Positions 9,134 through 17,685 of a DNA stretch of 64,000 nt are shown in pieces. The stretch is from contig NZ_JRND01000014.1 of NCBI RefSeq assembly GCF_000758945.1, forward strand, positions 60,700-124,699, written 5' to 3'. The position numbers were made by a program, and so were the translations under genes. The notes below the pieces were generated by a model. That model was given only the letters and a program-made list of their open reading frames with translations, was not told where the DNA came from and made no database searches. The first letter of the stretch is position 1; every line of letters begins with the position of its first letter. The DNA is from Lancefieldella parvula_C (GTDB taxonomy: Bacteria; Actinomycetota; Coriobacteriia; Coriobacteriales; Atopobiaceae).

Positions 9134-11290
9134 ATGTGGCTTGAGTTCTTCCAAAGTGTAGTTGTCATTATTGCCCTGCTCTACGTACCGGGCGTCATTT
9201 TGTTGCATGCTTCCGGCATGCCAAAACCCTGGGCACTTGTTAGTGCTCCTTTGGTAAGCTGCGCACTCTTCTTTATTGAGGGAGAGATCTTTAGCGCACT
9301 GAACATCCCTGTTCCTTTAGCTGTGATGGTTCTTGTTCCGCTGCTTATCGCAGTTCTAGTCAATGGCTACGTTTATTATGTTGCACCCAAACACAAAGAG
9401 GATTTCAGGAGCGAGAAACCCAACAAATCCGAAGCAATACGCGCTGGCAAGCAATCAACTAGCCCTGTACCAGCATTTATCTGCGAAGAACTCCCCTTCT
9501 GGATACCTCTTCTGTACGTTGCAATTGGTCTTCTTACCGTAGGTCTTCTCTTCTTACCTACCCTGCCGTCTGCCAGCTCCTTTGTTCAGGGCTGGGACAT
9601 TGTGCATCACTTAGATGTCACGCAGGCAATGATTGAGTCTCAAAAGTACTCATCAATTCACTATGACTTTTACAGCACCGTAGAAGCTTCAATTACCCCT
9701 TGGGAACCGGGGACTTCGGGATTTTATCCTTCAGGCTGGAACATCATTGTTGCACTAACAACGCAGCTTGTTTCTACAACCGTTCCTATTGCAGGTAATG
9801 CACTCAACTTTGTCAGTGCAGCAATTATCTTTCCGCTCTCAATCTGCTCACTTATTGCAAAAGTTCTTCCTAAACATCGTATTGCGCTTATCAGTGGAGC
9901 TTTTGTTTGCCTAGCATTTTTTGTTTTCCCTTGGTCGCTTCTCATCTATGGACCAATCTTTCCTAACACCGTAGCCTTCTGTGTAATGCCTTCTATTTGG
10001 TGGATTTTTATGCAGATGACTCGCTCAAAAACACCAAAACACGACCTCATCTGGCTTATTGTCATATTTGTTCTTGGCTTGATTACCCTCTTTATCTTGC
10101 ATCCTTCCACGATTTTCTCGTCAATTGTTGTGCTTTTACCTTGGAGTTTTGCACGTATTGGAGAGTCAAAACGCAGAGTTGTTCTCTTTGGAAAACAAAT
10201 CAAGCCTGTCACGCTGGCATACGTATTCTTTATCTTTGCGCTGGTTATTTGGTCTGTTTTCTACTACGTTTTGATTGTTCGAGGCGTGGCTCTCAATTTC
10301 TGGTGGAGCGCCTACTCGAGCCTGCAAGATGCTATTTTGCACGCCCTTGGCATGGACTTTATTGGACAGTCGTACGCAGGTGGAGAGCTTGTTTCTCCAC
10401 AACCGATACTTTCAATCTGCGTGCTTGTAGGCGCTGTATGGACGTTTAAGCACAAGCAGGCTCGATGGATGGTATCTGCCTTTATGTACCTGTCTATACT
10501 CTGCATTTTTATTATTACGTTTGACGTTCCTCTGAAGGGATATCTCTCGGGATTTTGGTATACCGATCCGTTCCGCATTGCGGCAAGCTGCGTCATTATG
10601 GCGATTCCGCTGGCAGCGCTTGGCCTGGCAACTCTTGCCGAAGCTGCGCTGGAAACGTTTGCCTCCTGGAGAGAAAAAGCTTCTCAGGCTCAGACCAAAG
10701 CTCAAACCTGCGTCTTTTGTACTGTTTGGGCTAAACCTCTGATTGTGGGAGCGGTCATTGCGTGTGTGGTTGTGCTCAACTATGTAGTCCCCATGCCAAA
10801 CCTTAAATCGGAAGAGCCAATTCCTGCCGCTACTGCCTTTAAACAGGCTTCCGAGAAGGCCTATGGCGATCACTACATTTTGACATCGGAAGAATTAGAG
10901 TTTTTACGTCGCGTGGAGCTTACCGTTCCTGCAGGTGCTGTTATTGCAAACCTACCTCAAGATGGCAGTCTCTGGGCGTATGGCACTAACGACTTACATG
11001 TGCTCTGGCGCTTCCCTAACGGCTATGACGCTTCAGAACGTCCTGCAAGTGCAATTCTTCGTAAACGCCTTAATCGCATTGCGAGCGACCCTGAGGTGCT
11101 TCAGACGGTACGCGACCTTAACGTACAATACGTCCTTATTCTGAACAACGTTGTTGATTACTCCAACGCTGTTACCAGTACCTACAAACCTGGAACCTTC
11201 AGAGGTATCACGCAAATAACAGACACCACCCCAGGTTTTGAGGTGGTGCTGGAAGAAGGTTCTATGAGGTTGTACAAGATTACCTTGTAA
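9134..11290 (+). CDS. Large polytopic membrane protein, DUF6541-like
   Basis: The product is a 718-residue membrane protein. Several hydrophobic segments come first, then an outside loop (residues ~135-230, with QGWDIVHHLDVTQAM and EPGTSGFYPSGWN). About eight more membrane segments run to residue ~555, and a soluble, probably extracytoplasmic, C-terminal domain of ~160 residues ends the chain. The topology and the HLDVTQAM/FYPSGWN region resemble the actinobacterial DUF6541 family and, more loosely, GT-C fold glycosyltransferases. No catalytic residue can be assigned with certainty. It stands alone between the tRNA terminator and convergent metK, whose stop is only 5 bp away. The ribosome binding site is weak. 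Confidence 0.7.
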   Translation: MWLEFFQSVVVIIALLYVPGVILLHASGMPKPWALVSAPLVSCALFFIEGEIFSALNIPVPLAVMVLVPLLIAVLVNGYVYYVAPKHKEDFRSEKPNKSEAIRAGKQSTSPVPAFICEELPFWIPLLYVAIGLLTVGLLFLPTLPSASSFVQGWDIVHHLDVTQAMIESQKYSSIHYDFYSTVEASITPWEPGTSGFYPSGWNIIVALTTQLVSTTVPIAGNALNFVSAAIIFPLSICSLIAKVLPKHRIALISGAFVCLAFFVFPWSLLIYGPIFPNTVAFCVMPSIWWIFMQMTRSKTPKHDLIWLIVIFVLGLITLFILHPSTIFSSIVVLLPWSFARIGESKRRVVLFGKQIKPVTLAYVFFIFALVIWSVFYYVLIVRGVALNFWWSAYSSLQDAILHALGMDFIGQSYAGGELVSPQPILSICVLVGAVWTFKHKQARWMVSAFMYLSILCIFIITFDVPLKGYLSGFWYTDPFRIAASCVIMAIPLAALGLATLAEAALETFASWREKASQAQTKAQTCVFCTVWAKPLIVGAVIACVVVLNYVVPMPNLKSEEPIPAATAFKQASEKAYGDHYILTSEELEFLRRVELTVPAGAVIANLPQDGSLWAYGTNDLHVLWRFPNGYDASERPASAILRKRLNRIASDPEVLQTVRDLNVQYVLILNNVVDYSNAVTSTYKPGTFRGITQITDTTPGFEVVLEEGSMRLYKITL

Positions 11291-11295
11291 GAACG

Positions 11296-12558
11296 TTATG
11301 CCTGAATTGCAGAAACTGCGTCCTTAAGCTCCTGAACACGATCAGTTGCTTCCCATGTGAAGTCTGGGTCTTTGCGGCCAAAGTGTCCGTATGCTGCTGT
11401 CTTAGAGAAGATAGGACGGCGCAGCTTAAGGTCTCTGATAATGGCACCAGGACGAAGATCAAAGACCTTCTCGATAGCCTGCTCAATAACAGCATCGTCA
11501 ACAATGCCAGTGCCAAAAGTATCAACCATGATAGACAGTGGATGAGAAACACCAATGGCGTAGGCAAGCTGAACTTCACACTTCTTTGCAAGGCCTGCTG
11601 CTACGACGTTTTTGGCAACCCAGCGTGCTGCATATGCTGCTGAACGGTCAACTTTGGTGCAATCCTTTCCGGAGAAAGCTCCGCCACCATGACGACCCAT
11701 ACCGCCATAGGTATCAACAATAATCTTTCTACCGGTAAGTCCTGTGTCTCCCATAGGTCCACCAACAACAAAACGGCCAGTTGGGTTGACGTAAATGTCT
11801 GCGTTATCCCAAGCAATGTTGACCTCACCCATAACAGGTGCAATAACGTGGTCGATCATATCCTGCTTGATGACGGACATGTCTTCAATCTCTGGAGCAT
11901 GCTGCGTGGAAACAACAATAGCTGTGACCTCAACGGGTTTCTCGTCCTCATAACGAACGGTAACCTGAGTTTTGCCATCTGGACGCAAATACTCAACCTC
12001 GCCAGACTTACGCACCTCTGAAAGGCGCTGAGCCAGACGCTGAGCCAGGTAAGCAGGCATTGGCATAAGAACATCGGTCTCATCAGAGGCAAAGCCAAAC
12101 ATCATGCCCTGATCGCCTGCGCCGATAAGATCAAGCGGATCTGTAGTGCGTCCTGCCTGCGTGTCATAGGACTGATCAACACCTTGAGCAATATCTGGAC
12201 TCTGCTCATGGATAAGGCTCAAAACGCCGCAGGTCTCGCAGTCAAAACCATACTTAGCACGGTCGTAGCCAATATTTCTGAGGGTGTTACGAACAATCTC
12301 CTGGACATCAACGTAGGATTGAGTGCGAATTTCTCCTGCCACCACAATTGTTCCTGTAGTAGCAAAGGTCTCGCATGCACAACGAACGTTATCCAAGCAA
12401 GCTGGAACACCACTTGGAGAAACGTACCCACGCTCTTCAAGCTCCGCCTCTTTTGCCAGGATTGCATCAAGAATTGCGTCAGAAATCTGATCGCAAACCT
12501 TGTCTGGATGTCCCTCAGTAACACTTTCCGAGGTAAACAAATAGTTTTTGTGTGCCAT
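11296..12558 (-). CDS. metK: S-adenosylmethionine synthase
   Basis: The enzyme makes S-adenosylmethionine from methionine and ATP in the cytoplasm. The protein has 420 residues, with the signatures SVTEGHPDKVCDQISDA at the N-terminus, GAGDQGMMFGFA mid-protein and GGGAFSGKD in the phosphate-binding loop. The frame extends five codons upstream, but ATG at 12558 is preferred because AAAGGACA lies just before it and MAHKNYLFTSESV is the typical start. I see no SAM riboswitch in the 190 bases upstream. The convergent membrane protein ends 5 bp away. Confidence 0.97.
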   Translation of the reverse strand: MAHKNYLFTSESVTEGHPDKVCDQISDAILDAILAKEAELEERGYVSPSGVPACLDNVRCACETFATTGTIVVAGEIRTQSYVDVQEIVRNTLRNIGYDRAKYGFDCETCGVLSLIHEQSPDIAQGVDQSYDTQAGRTTDPLDLIGAGDQGMMFGFASDETDVLMPMPAYLAQRLAQRLSEVRKSGEVEYLRPDGKTQVTVRYEDEKPVEVTAIVVSTQHAPEIEDMSVIKQDMIDHVIAPVMGEVNIAWDNADIYVNPTGRFVVGGPMGDTGLTGRKIIVDTYGGMGRHGGGAFSGKDCTKVDRSAAYAARWVAKNVVAAGLAKKCEVQLAYAIGVSHPLSIMVDTFGTGIVDDAVIEQAIEKVFDLRPGAIIRDLKLRRPIFSKTAAYGHFGRKDPDFTWEATDRVQELKDAVSAIQA

Positions 12559-12675
12559 GAACTGTCCTTTCACGCATGGCTTCTCTGCTTATGCAGAATA
12601 TTTGCGTTCTTCTACGCGCAACCACTCTTACTATACCCACCAAAGACACTTTTGAGCAGGATCAGTCAAGAAAAT

Positions 12676-12708
12676 TTGAAAAAGAGCACCACAAGGGCGC
12701 TCTTTAAA
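12676..12708 (-). terminator. Intrinsic terminator after the TetR regulator gene
   Basis: Read on the minus strand, AAAGAGC pairs with GCTCTTT, with a partly paired centre, and TTTTTC follows. It lies 40 bases past the regulator stop and separates that gene from metK. Confidence 0.75.
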
Positions 12709-12747
12709 TTGCATAGTTAAACTGGCATTATGCAAAAACTCGTATGA

Positions 12748-13461
12748 TTACTCGCCTATTCCAATGCCGGCAAGTGTCATATCTAGCAGATTCTGTGCAA
12801 GCTCATCAGAACCCTCCGCACCGTGGCGCTCTCCCATCAGGCCAATGGCCGAGAGAACCAATGCACCCGTAATAGAACAGGCAGCAAGTCTTGAATCAAC
12901 ACCCTGACGAATAAAGCCTTGCAATTTTCCCATCTCAAGCTGATTAGCAAGAAGAACAACCACGCGAGAAAGCGGCCCCTCAATGTTGGTAATAAGCGCC
13001 TGCTCAGAGCTTGCAAGCTTATTAATCAAAGCCAAAACCAAAGGCGAGTCAGGCAAAATATGAGCAGCAAGTTGAGCGATGATTGCATGAAGCGTCTCTT
13101 TTGAGGCAGGCTTATTACCAATGGTATGCGCAATATCTTTTGCAAGCTCATCAACGCTCTCGTCAAAGATTGCCTGCAAAAGAGCTTCTCTATCAGAAAA
13201 GTAGTAATACAGCGCGCCCTTTGAAAGACGAGCTCTATCAGAAATCTCACTCATTTTGAAGTTGGTATTTCCACGAGCAAGCATGAGCTTAGTTGTCTCG
13301 TGCATAATACGCTTACGTGTAGCTGCGCTTTTCTTAGTACGAGCTTCGGCACGAATATGAGAAATGGAAGGCGCTGGAGCTTCAGGTTCTTCTGCAGGCT
13401 GTTGTTCATAAGCATTATGGTGTATGACTTCTAACGTAATATAATCGCGCTTCTCGCCCAT
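12748..13461 (-). CDS. TetR/AcrR family transcriptional regulator
   Basis: The 237-residue protein has a ~40-residue glutamate/proline-rich leader before the DNA-binding domain. The helix-turn-helix is clear: MSEISDRARLSKGALYYYFSD, followed by REALLQAIFDESVDEL, as in TetR proteins. The C-terminal half is the ligand-binding and dimer region, and its ligand cannot be predicted. Two ATGs are possible (13473 and 13461). The second is favoured because GGGGGAG precedes it, although the spacing is short. An inverted repeat at 13485-13501 lies directly before the start and is a plausible own operator. It is transcribed toward metK but ends at a terminator. Confidence 0.85.
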   Translation of the reverse strand: MGEKRDYITLEVIHHNAYEQQPAEEPEAPAPSISHIRAEARTKKSAATRKRIMHETTKLMLARGNTNFKMSEISDRARLSKGALYYYFSDREALLQAIFDESVDELAKDIAHTIGNKPASKETLHAIIAQLAAHILPDSPLVLALINKLASSEQALITNIEGPLSRVVVLLANQLEMGKLQGFIRQGVDSRLAACSITGALVLSAIGLMGERHGAEGSDELAQNLLDMTLAGIGIGE

Positions 13462-13484
13462 GAACTCCCCCATACGACACTATC

Positions 13485-13501
13485 CGTCATATAAAATGAC
13501 G
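13485..13501. promoter_or_regulatory. Candidate TetR-type operator
   Basis: CGTCAT and ATGACG form a perfect 6-5-6 inverted repeat centred on ATAAA. It lies 24 bases before the TetR start codon and downstream of a possible minus-strand -10 (TATAGT, complement at 13526-13531). This is the size and place expected of an autoregulatory operator. Confidence 0.4.
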
Positions 13502-13604
13502 CCTCTCTGATAATTTTTTATGCCTACTATACCGTTTTACCGAATCTAGAAAAATACAAAGGCCTTACTTTTTTATTGATTAAATCTGGCACTCTTTATT
13601 ATTT

Positions 13605-15029
13605 TTACCAATTACCCTGAGCAAGAATGGCGAGAAGATCTTCTTTTCTATTCTTCACTTGATCTGCTAAATAAAGCTCAAAAAGCCTACGTTGACACAC
13701 ACCGACAGCAGGTCCTGGCTGAAGAGAAAGTGCTTCCATAATTTCTGCGCCCGAAACGCACAGCTCTTGCGGATGCTGAGCAATTCCCCGTTTTGCCTCA
13801 TGTAAGAGAAGGGTCCTCATAGCCTCAAGCGTTACCGCATAGCTACGATACGGATTTGCCTTTGCCAGAGCATCTGCCTGCTTTAACGTCAAGAGGTCAT
13901 ACGCAAGAGCAATGCCGTCCGATTTACTCGCCTCGGCTAACAGGGCAACCATATGCCTAAGCGACGAGGTTGTAACATCCACATCATAGTCATGCAATGC
14001 CACAAGAGCACAAACTTCATTACTCAAGTGTTGCGATAAAGCTAATCGTTTGAGCAGCGCCTTTGCCACAACCGCGCCTTTTTCTGGATGACCGTAAAAA
14101 TGACCTCTACCATCTACATCTACGCTAAACATTTCTGGCTTTGAAATATCATGTAGAAGAGCAGCCCACCTAAGAGCGGGAGTAGCACACCCTGCTGTAA
14201 GAGCCTCTGTTGCAGAGCAGACTCGAGCTGTATGTTCCAGCACGTCATAAGCATGATACGGACTTCTTTGATCAAAGTTTTGAAGTGGTAAGAGCTCTGG
14301 AATTGCTATCGCTAGAACAGGAAATCCCAGCTTGATAGCATGGGCAGTATGGCCAGCCTCAACAATTTGAGCCACTTCCGAGCCAATGCGCTCAGATGCA
14401 ACCTGAGAGAGTAGTAGCGCACACTCAGTAAGTGCCTGATGTGTCTTCTCCTCAATTGAAAACGAGAGTCTGCATGCAAACCTTATTGCCCGAAGCATGC
14501 GAAGCGCGTCCTCAGTAAAGCGAACCTTAGGCTTCCCAACAGCGCGAATTACACGTGCAGATAAATCTTCTTGACCGCCATAAAGATCAAGCAATCCCCT
14601 CTTTGGGTGATATGCCATTGCATTAATAGTGAAGTCTCTACGAGCAAGATCTTCCTCTATACAAGAGACAAACTGCACAGAATCAGGACGACGACCGTCC
14701 AAGTATTCTCCGTCACAGCGATACGTTGTGACCTCAATAGGGTGCTTCTCGACAACAGCAGTAACAGTTCCATATGCAATACCTGTTTCATGCACAGGAA
14801 TGTCTGCAGCCTCAAAAGCCGCTTTGCTCTGCTGCCACGTTGCCGATGTTGTGATGTCAATATCATGGGCAAATGAGCCGCGTAGGGCATCTCGTACCCA
14901 GCCGCCTACAATCCACGCCTCAAATCCGGCATCTTCAAGAACTTCTAATGCACGCAACGCGTAGGTGGGAACTTGTAAATTCACGGGGCGAGAAAGGCAT
15001 GGTGAAGAGCTGTTTTTCTGTATGCTCAT
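13605..15029 (-). CDS. cca: CCA tRNA nucleotidyltransferase, HD-domain type
   Basis: This enzyme adds or repairs the CCA end of tRNAs. The 474-residue protein opens with the nucleotidyltransferase head: GGWVRDALRG, then DIDITTSAT with the catalytic aspartates, and the template region EEDLARRDFTINAMA. The RNA-binding stretch DALRMLRAIRFACRLSF follows. An HD domain (LLHDISKPEMF) lies in the C-terminal half. ATG at 15029 fits GGAAGGA six bases upstream; the longer frame does not. Both tRNAs in the window already encode CCA, so end repair may be its main duty. Poly(A) polymerase is the main alternative within this family. It is divergent from the radical-SAM gene. Confidence 0.9.
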   Translation of the reverse strand: MSIQKNSSSPCLSRPVNLQVPTYALRALEVLEDAGFEAWIVGGWVRDALRGSFAHDIDITTSATWQQSKAAFEAADIPVHETGIAYGTVTAVVEKHPIEVTTYRCDGEYLDGRRPDSVQFVSCIEEDLARRDFTINAMAYHPKRGLLDLYGGQEDLSARVIRAVGKPKVRFTEDALRMLRAIRFACRLSFSIEEKTHQALTECALLLSQVASERIGSEVAQIVEAGHTAHAIKLGFPVLAIAIPELLPLQNFDQRSPYHAYDVLEHTARVCSATEALTAGCATPALRWAALLHDISKPEMFSVDVDGRGHFYGHPEKGAVVAKALLKRLALSQHLSNEVCALVALHDYDVDVTTSSLRHMVALLAEASKSDGIALAYDLLTLKQADALAKANPYRSYAVTLEAMRTLLLHEAKRGIAQHPQELCVSGAEIMEALSLQPGPAVGVCQRRLFELYLADQVKNRKEDLLAILAQGNW

Positions 15030-15111
15030 GGCCATTCCTTCCGCAGTTGTTGATGGGAAAAGTATACATCCTTCACACGTCATTCACATCCTTCCTGCGG
15101 TTTTAAAATGA

Positions 15112-15125
15112 CAAACATTTGTTCT
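15112..15125. promoter_or_regulatory. SOS-box-like site 1 (LexA)
   Basis: CAAACATTTGTTCT matches the gram-positive LexA site CGAAC-N4-GTTCG with one change in each outer half. It sits in the divergent region between cca and the radical-SAM gene, 58 bp upstream of the stronger box at 15170. Confidence 0.45.
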
Positions 15126-15169
15126 AGATTTTTCTTTACTTCTTCCCCGTTCGTGATAGTCTAAGTATA

Positions 15170-15183
15170 CGAACAGACGTTCT
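15170..15183. promoter_or_regulatory. SOS box 2 (LexA)
   Basis: CGAACAGACGTTCT has the intact GAAC-N4-GTTC core of gram-positive and actinobacterial LexA sites. It lies 25 bp before the start of the radical-SAM repair gene and next to a possible -10 (TAAGTATAC), where a repressor would block transcription. Confidence 0.7.
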
Positions 15184-15207
15184 ATTTTCAAGTAGAAAGT
15201 TGCTGCC

Positions 15208-16617
15208 ATGGATACTCTTGATAAACTCATCATACTTGCAGATGCAGCCAAATTTGACGCGGCGTGCACTTCTTCTGGTGTAGACAGAGATCCGCAGGTA
15301 GGAAAGGTAGGAATGGCCTCAGCGGCCGGCTGTTGCCACTCATTTGCTCCTGATGGCCGCTGCATTACGCTGCTAAAAGTTTTACTTTCTAATGCTTGTT
15401 GTTATGACTGTGCTTACTGCGTCAATAGATCTTCTGCACAAACCAAGCGGGCTACCTTTACACCACAGGAACTAGCAGAACTTACCGTAGATTTCTATAA
15501 AAGAAATTACATAGAGGGGCTCTTTCTTTCCTCAGGTGTTATAGGATCGCCAGACCACACCACAGAACTCATGATTGAATGCCTCTCCTACCTTAGGAAT
15601 GAGTTGCTCTTTAACGGCTATGTTCATGCAAAAGTAATTCCCGGAACAGATCCAGGTCTTATTGATACTATTGGCCGTTTAGCGGATAGACTCTCCGTCA
15701 ACCTGGAGTTGCCTAGCTCGGCCTCGCTTACTAAACTTTGCCCTCATAAAAATGCAGAAACGGTTACTAAACCCATGTCTTTCATTCACCGCCTACGCGT
15801 CTCTGAAGAAAGGCAATTGCTTGAAGCTAAAAATGCATCAACGGGCATTGTGAAGTCTGCTGGCAAATCTAAGGGCATTGTTATTCCTACTCAGAAGCAG
15901 ATCATAAAAGAAGGTTTAGCCCTTCGTTCAAACTGCTTGAAGAATACCTTTATGCGCTCATCAAGGGTGTCTTCAGGCAAGAGGTCCTTCTCGCCTGCCG
16001 GACAATCAACGCAAATTATTATTGGAGCTTCTCCAGAATCAGACAATCAAATATTGCACTTATCGCAAGCGCTTTATCAACAATTTGAATTGAAACGAGT
16101 ATTCTTCTCTGCCTATATTCCTGTTATAGAAGACCATCGTCTTCCTGAGTTGGACACTCCTGTTCCCCTGCGTAGAGAACACCGTCTTTACCAGGCTGAT
16201 TGGCTTATGCGCTACTATGCGTTTTCTCCTGATGAGCTAGTTTCTCCAGAAGCACCTTGGCTTGATTTAGAAATTGATCCAAAGCTTGGATGGGCGCTGG
16301 CACATCTTAATCAATTTCCTGTAGAGATTATGGATGCACCACTAGAAATACTTTTACGAGTGCCCGGTATTGGCCCCACCGGCGCACGAAGAATTATTGC
16401 TGCAAGAAGACGGTCTCGCCTCACCTTTGATGATCTGAAACGGCTGGGAATACAGCTCAAACGATCTCATCACTTTCTCACCTGCTGTGGCGTAAGAGAT
16501 GCCTCAGCTCCACTTGACCAAGAACTGATTAAACAGAGGGTAATTGCTGATGCCAAAGCAAGTTCGTACAACAAAACAAGACGCCGTATTGAGTCCTCTC
16601 AACTCAGGCTCTTCTGA
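15208..16617 (+). CDS. Putative DNA modification/repair radical SAM protein (TIGR03916 type)
   Basis: The 469-residue protein has the radical-SAM cluster motif CCYDCAYC (C64, C68, C71), an early cysteine-rich stretch (AGCCHSFAPDGRC), and a C-terminal helix-hairpin-helix LLRVPGIGPTGARRIIAARR for DNA contact. This is the architecture of the family annotated as putative DNA modification/repair radical SAM proteins, which are distant relatives of spore photoproduct lyase. Its exact reaction is not known. Between TKPMSFIHRL and FSPAGQSTQ it has about 60 lysine/serine-rich residues that look like an insertion. It overlaps the next gene by ~70 bp, and two SOS boxes precede it, which supports a damage-response role. 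Confidence 0.88.
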   Translation: MDTLDKLIILADAAKFDAACTSSGVDRDPQVGKVGMASAAGCCHSFAPDGRCITLLKVLLSNACCYDCAYCVNRSSAQTKRATFTPQELAELTVDFYKRNYIEGLFLSSGVIGSPDHTTELMIECLSYLRNELLFNGYVHAKVIPGTDPGLIDTIGRLADRLSVNLELPSSASLTKLCPHKNAETVTKPMSFIHRLRVSEERQLLEAKNASTGIVKSAGKSKGIVIPTQKQIIKEGLALRSNCLKNTFMRSSRVSSGKRSFSPAGQSTQIIIGASPESDNQILHLSQALYQQFELKRVFFSAYIPVIEDHRLPELDTPVPLRREHRLYQADWLMRYYAFSPDELVSPEAPWLDLEIDPKLGWALAHLNQFPVEIMDAPLEILLRVPGIGPTGARRIIAARRRSRLTFDDLKRLGIQLKRSHHFLTCCGVRDASAPLDQELIKQRVIADAKASSYNKTRRRIESSQLRLF

Positions 16618-17602
16618 TCAGAGCGTAGAGCTTGTCTCGCTTGTTCAGAGGCTTACAAGACTCTCCAAGCCTCAGAAGGTTGTTATCTCCTGTAATCCAA
16701 GCTTAGAAGGCGTTGTAGGGGCTGTAGGGCTCACTTATCTCTCACATGCTAACCCGGCACACGTACGTCTTGTTAGAGAAAACTTTTGTCAGCCTAGCCT
16801 TGGGGAGCATGTTCTCTGTGGACCAGACCCTTCTGATGACTCAGTAGTAGCCTTGGCTAAACGAGTTCTAACTGGACTAGAGAAGAAAGTAGGCACAAGA
16901 GAAATAACACGTCGCATTGTTTTGGCATGTGCTTCAGATGCTCATACTATGCCGGAGATTGTGCATCGATACATTCGTCTTGCATTCTCCTATGGTGTAG
17001 GAGCCCTTGAAGATATTGCAGACCCAACCGTGGCAGAGTTTAATGCGCTGGCTAGGCAGGTAGAAACTGAACGAGAGCATACGCGGCAATTTGTGCGGTT
17101 TTCTCGCATGTCAGATGGCTCTTTTATGTCTGTATTTCAACCTAATGCAAACGTAGTGCCACTAACCTGCAATTACTTTGTCAAACGGATGAGTACAGAG
17201 CGGTTTTTTATTGTTGATCCAGCTCATCATATAGTCAGTTTTTATGCACCAGAAATGAAGACCTTTGGAACCATTCAGCTGGACGATGCCTCTTTGGAAG
17301 AACTGCTCTCTAGAACAGACCTTGCGACTGATGAGAAATACGTGCAAGCCATGTGGAGGCGCTTCTATGAGGGAGTTGGTCTAGAGGGTCGTGGACCTGC
17401 AGAAAGAGGATATGACTTGCGCGCCCATTGGATGCCAAAACGCGTATGGCAAGGGCTCCCTGAACTCACTGCAAGTACAAATGCAGAAGCTGCGCGTAGC
17501 CAAGGCGTACCCGCTCGCTATCAGGGGCGAGAAAACAGAAAGGATGTGCATCATATAGAACAAAAGCAAACATTCTGCAAAGAGCTTACTTCTGGGTTAT
17601 AA
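16550..17602 (+). CDS. DUF4130 / TIGR03915 family DNA metabolism protein
   Basis: This 350-residue protein is the usual partner of the radical-SAM repair protein. The central DUF4130 part is recognisable by HRYIRLAFSYG, then HTRQFVRFSRMSDGSFMSVF, and RFFIVDPAHHIVSFYAP with MWRRFYEGVGLEGR. ATG at 16550 is taken as the start; the frame can extend two codons to a TTG. The overlap with the preceding gene by 68 bp implies translational coupling. Related uracil-DNA-glycosylase-linked proteins make a base-repair role plausible, but no activity is shown by the sequence. The last ~45 residues are polar and probably disordered. It converges on divIVA. Confidence 0.85.
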   Translation: MPKQVRTTKQDAVLSPLNSGSSDQSVELVSLVQRLTRLSKPQKVVISCNPSLEGVVGAVGLTYLSHANPAHVRLVRENFCQPSLGEHVLCGPDPSDDSVVALAKRVLTGLEKKVGTREITRRIVLACASDAHTMPEIVHRYIRLAFSYGVGALEDIADPTVAEFNALARQVETEREHTRQFVRFSRMSDGSFMSVFQPNANVVPLTCNYFVKRMSTERFFIVDPAHHIVSFYAPEMKTFGTIQLDDASLEELLSRTDLATDEKYVQAMWRRFYEGVGLEGRGPAERGYDLRAHWMPKRVWQGLPELTASTNAEAARSQGVPARYQGRENRKDVHHIEQKQTFCKELTSGL

Positions 17603-17628
17603 AGCTGCCGCTTAAGACGACTGATAAC

Positions 17629-17658
17629 AAAAAAAGCGCCCAGCAGAGCTGAGCGCTT
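17629..17658 (-). terminator. Intrinsic terminator after divIVA
   Basis: On the minus strand AAGCGC(T)CAGC pairs with GCTG(G)GCGCTT around a three-base loop, and seven T follow. This closes the long division-gene cluster, 27 bp after the divIVA stop. The plus-strand side lacks a T run. Confidence 0.88.
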
Positions 17659-17685
17659 ATCAGTACAAAGGTAATGACCTAAGAC

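Noticed and set aside
12559..12747. SAM riboswitch before metK
   Set aside because: I looked for paired helices and conserved cores of SAM-type riboswitches and saw only the terminator of the TetR gene.
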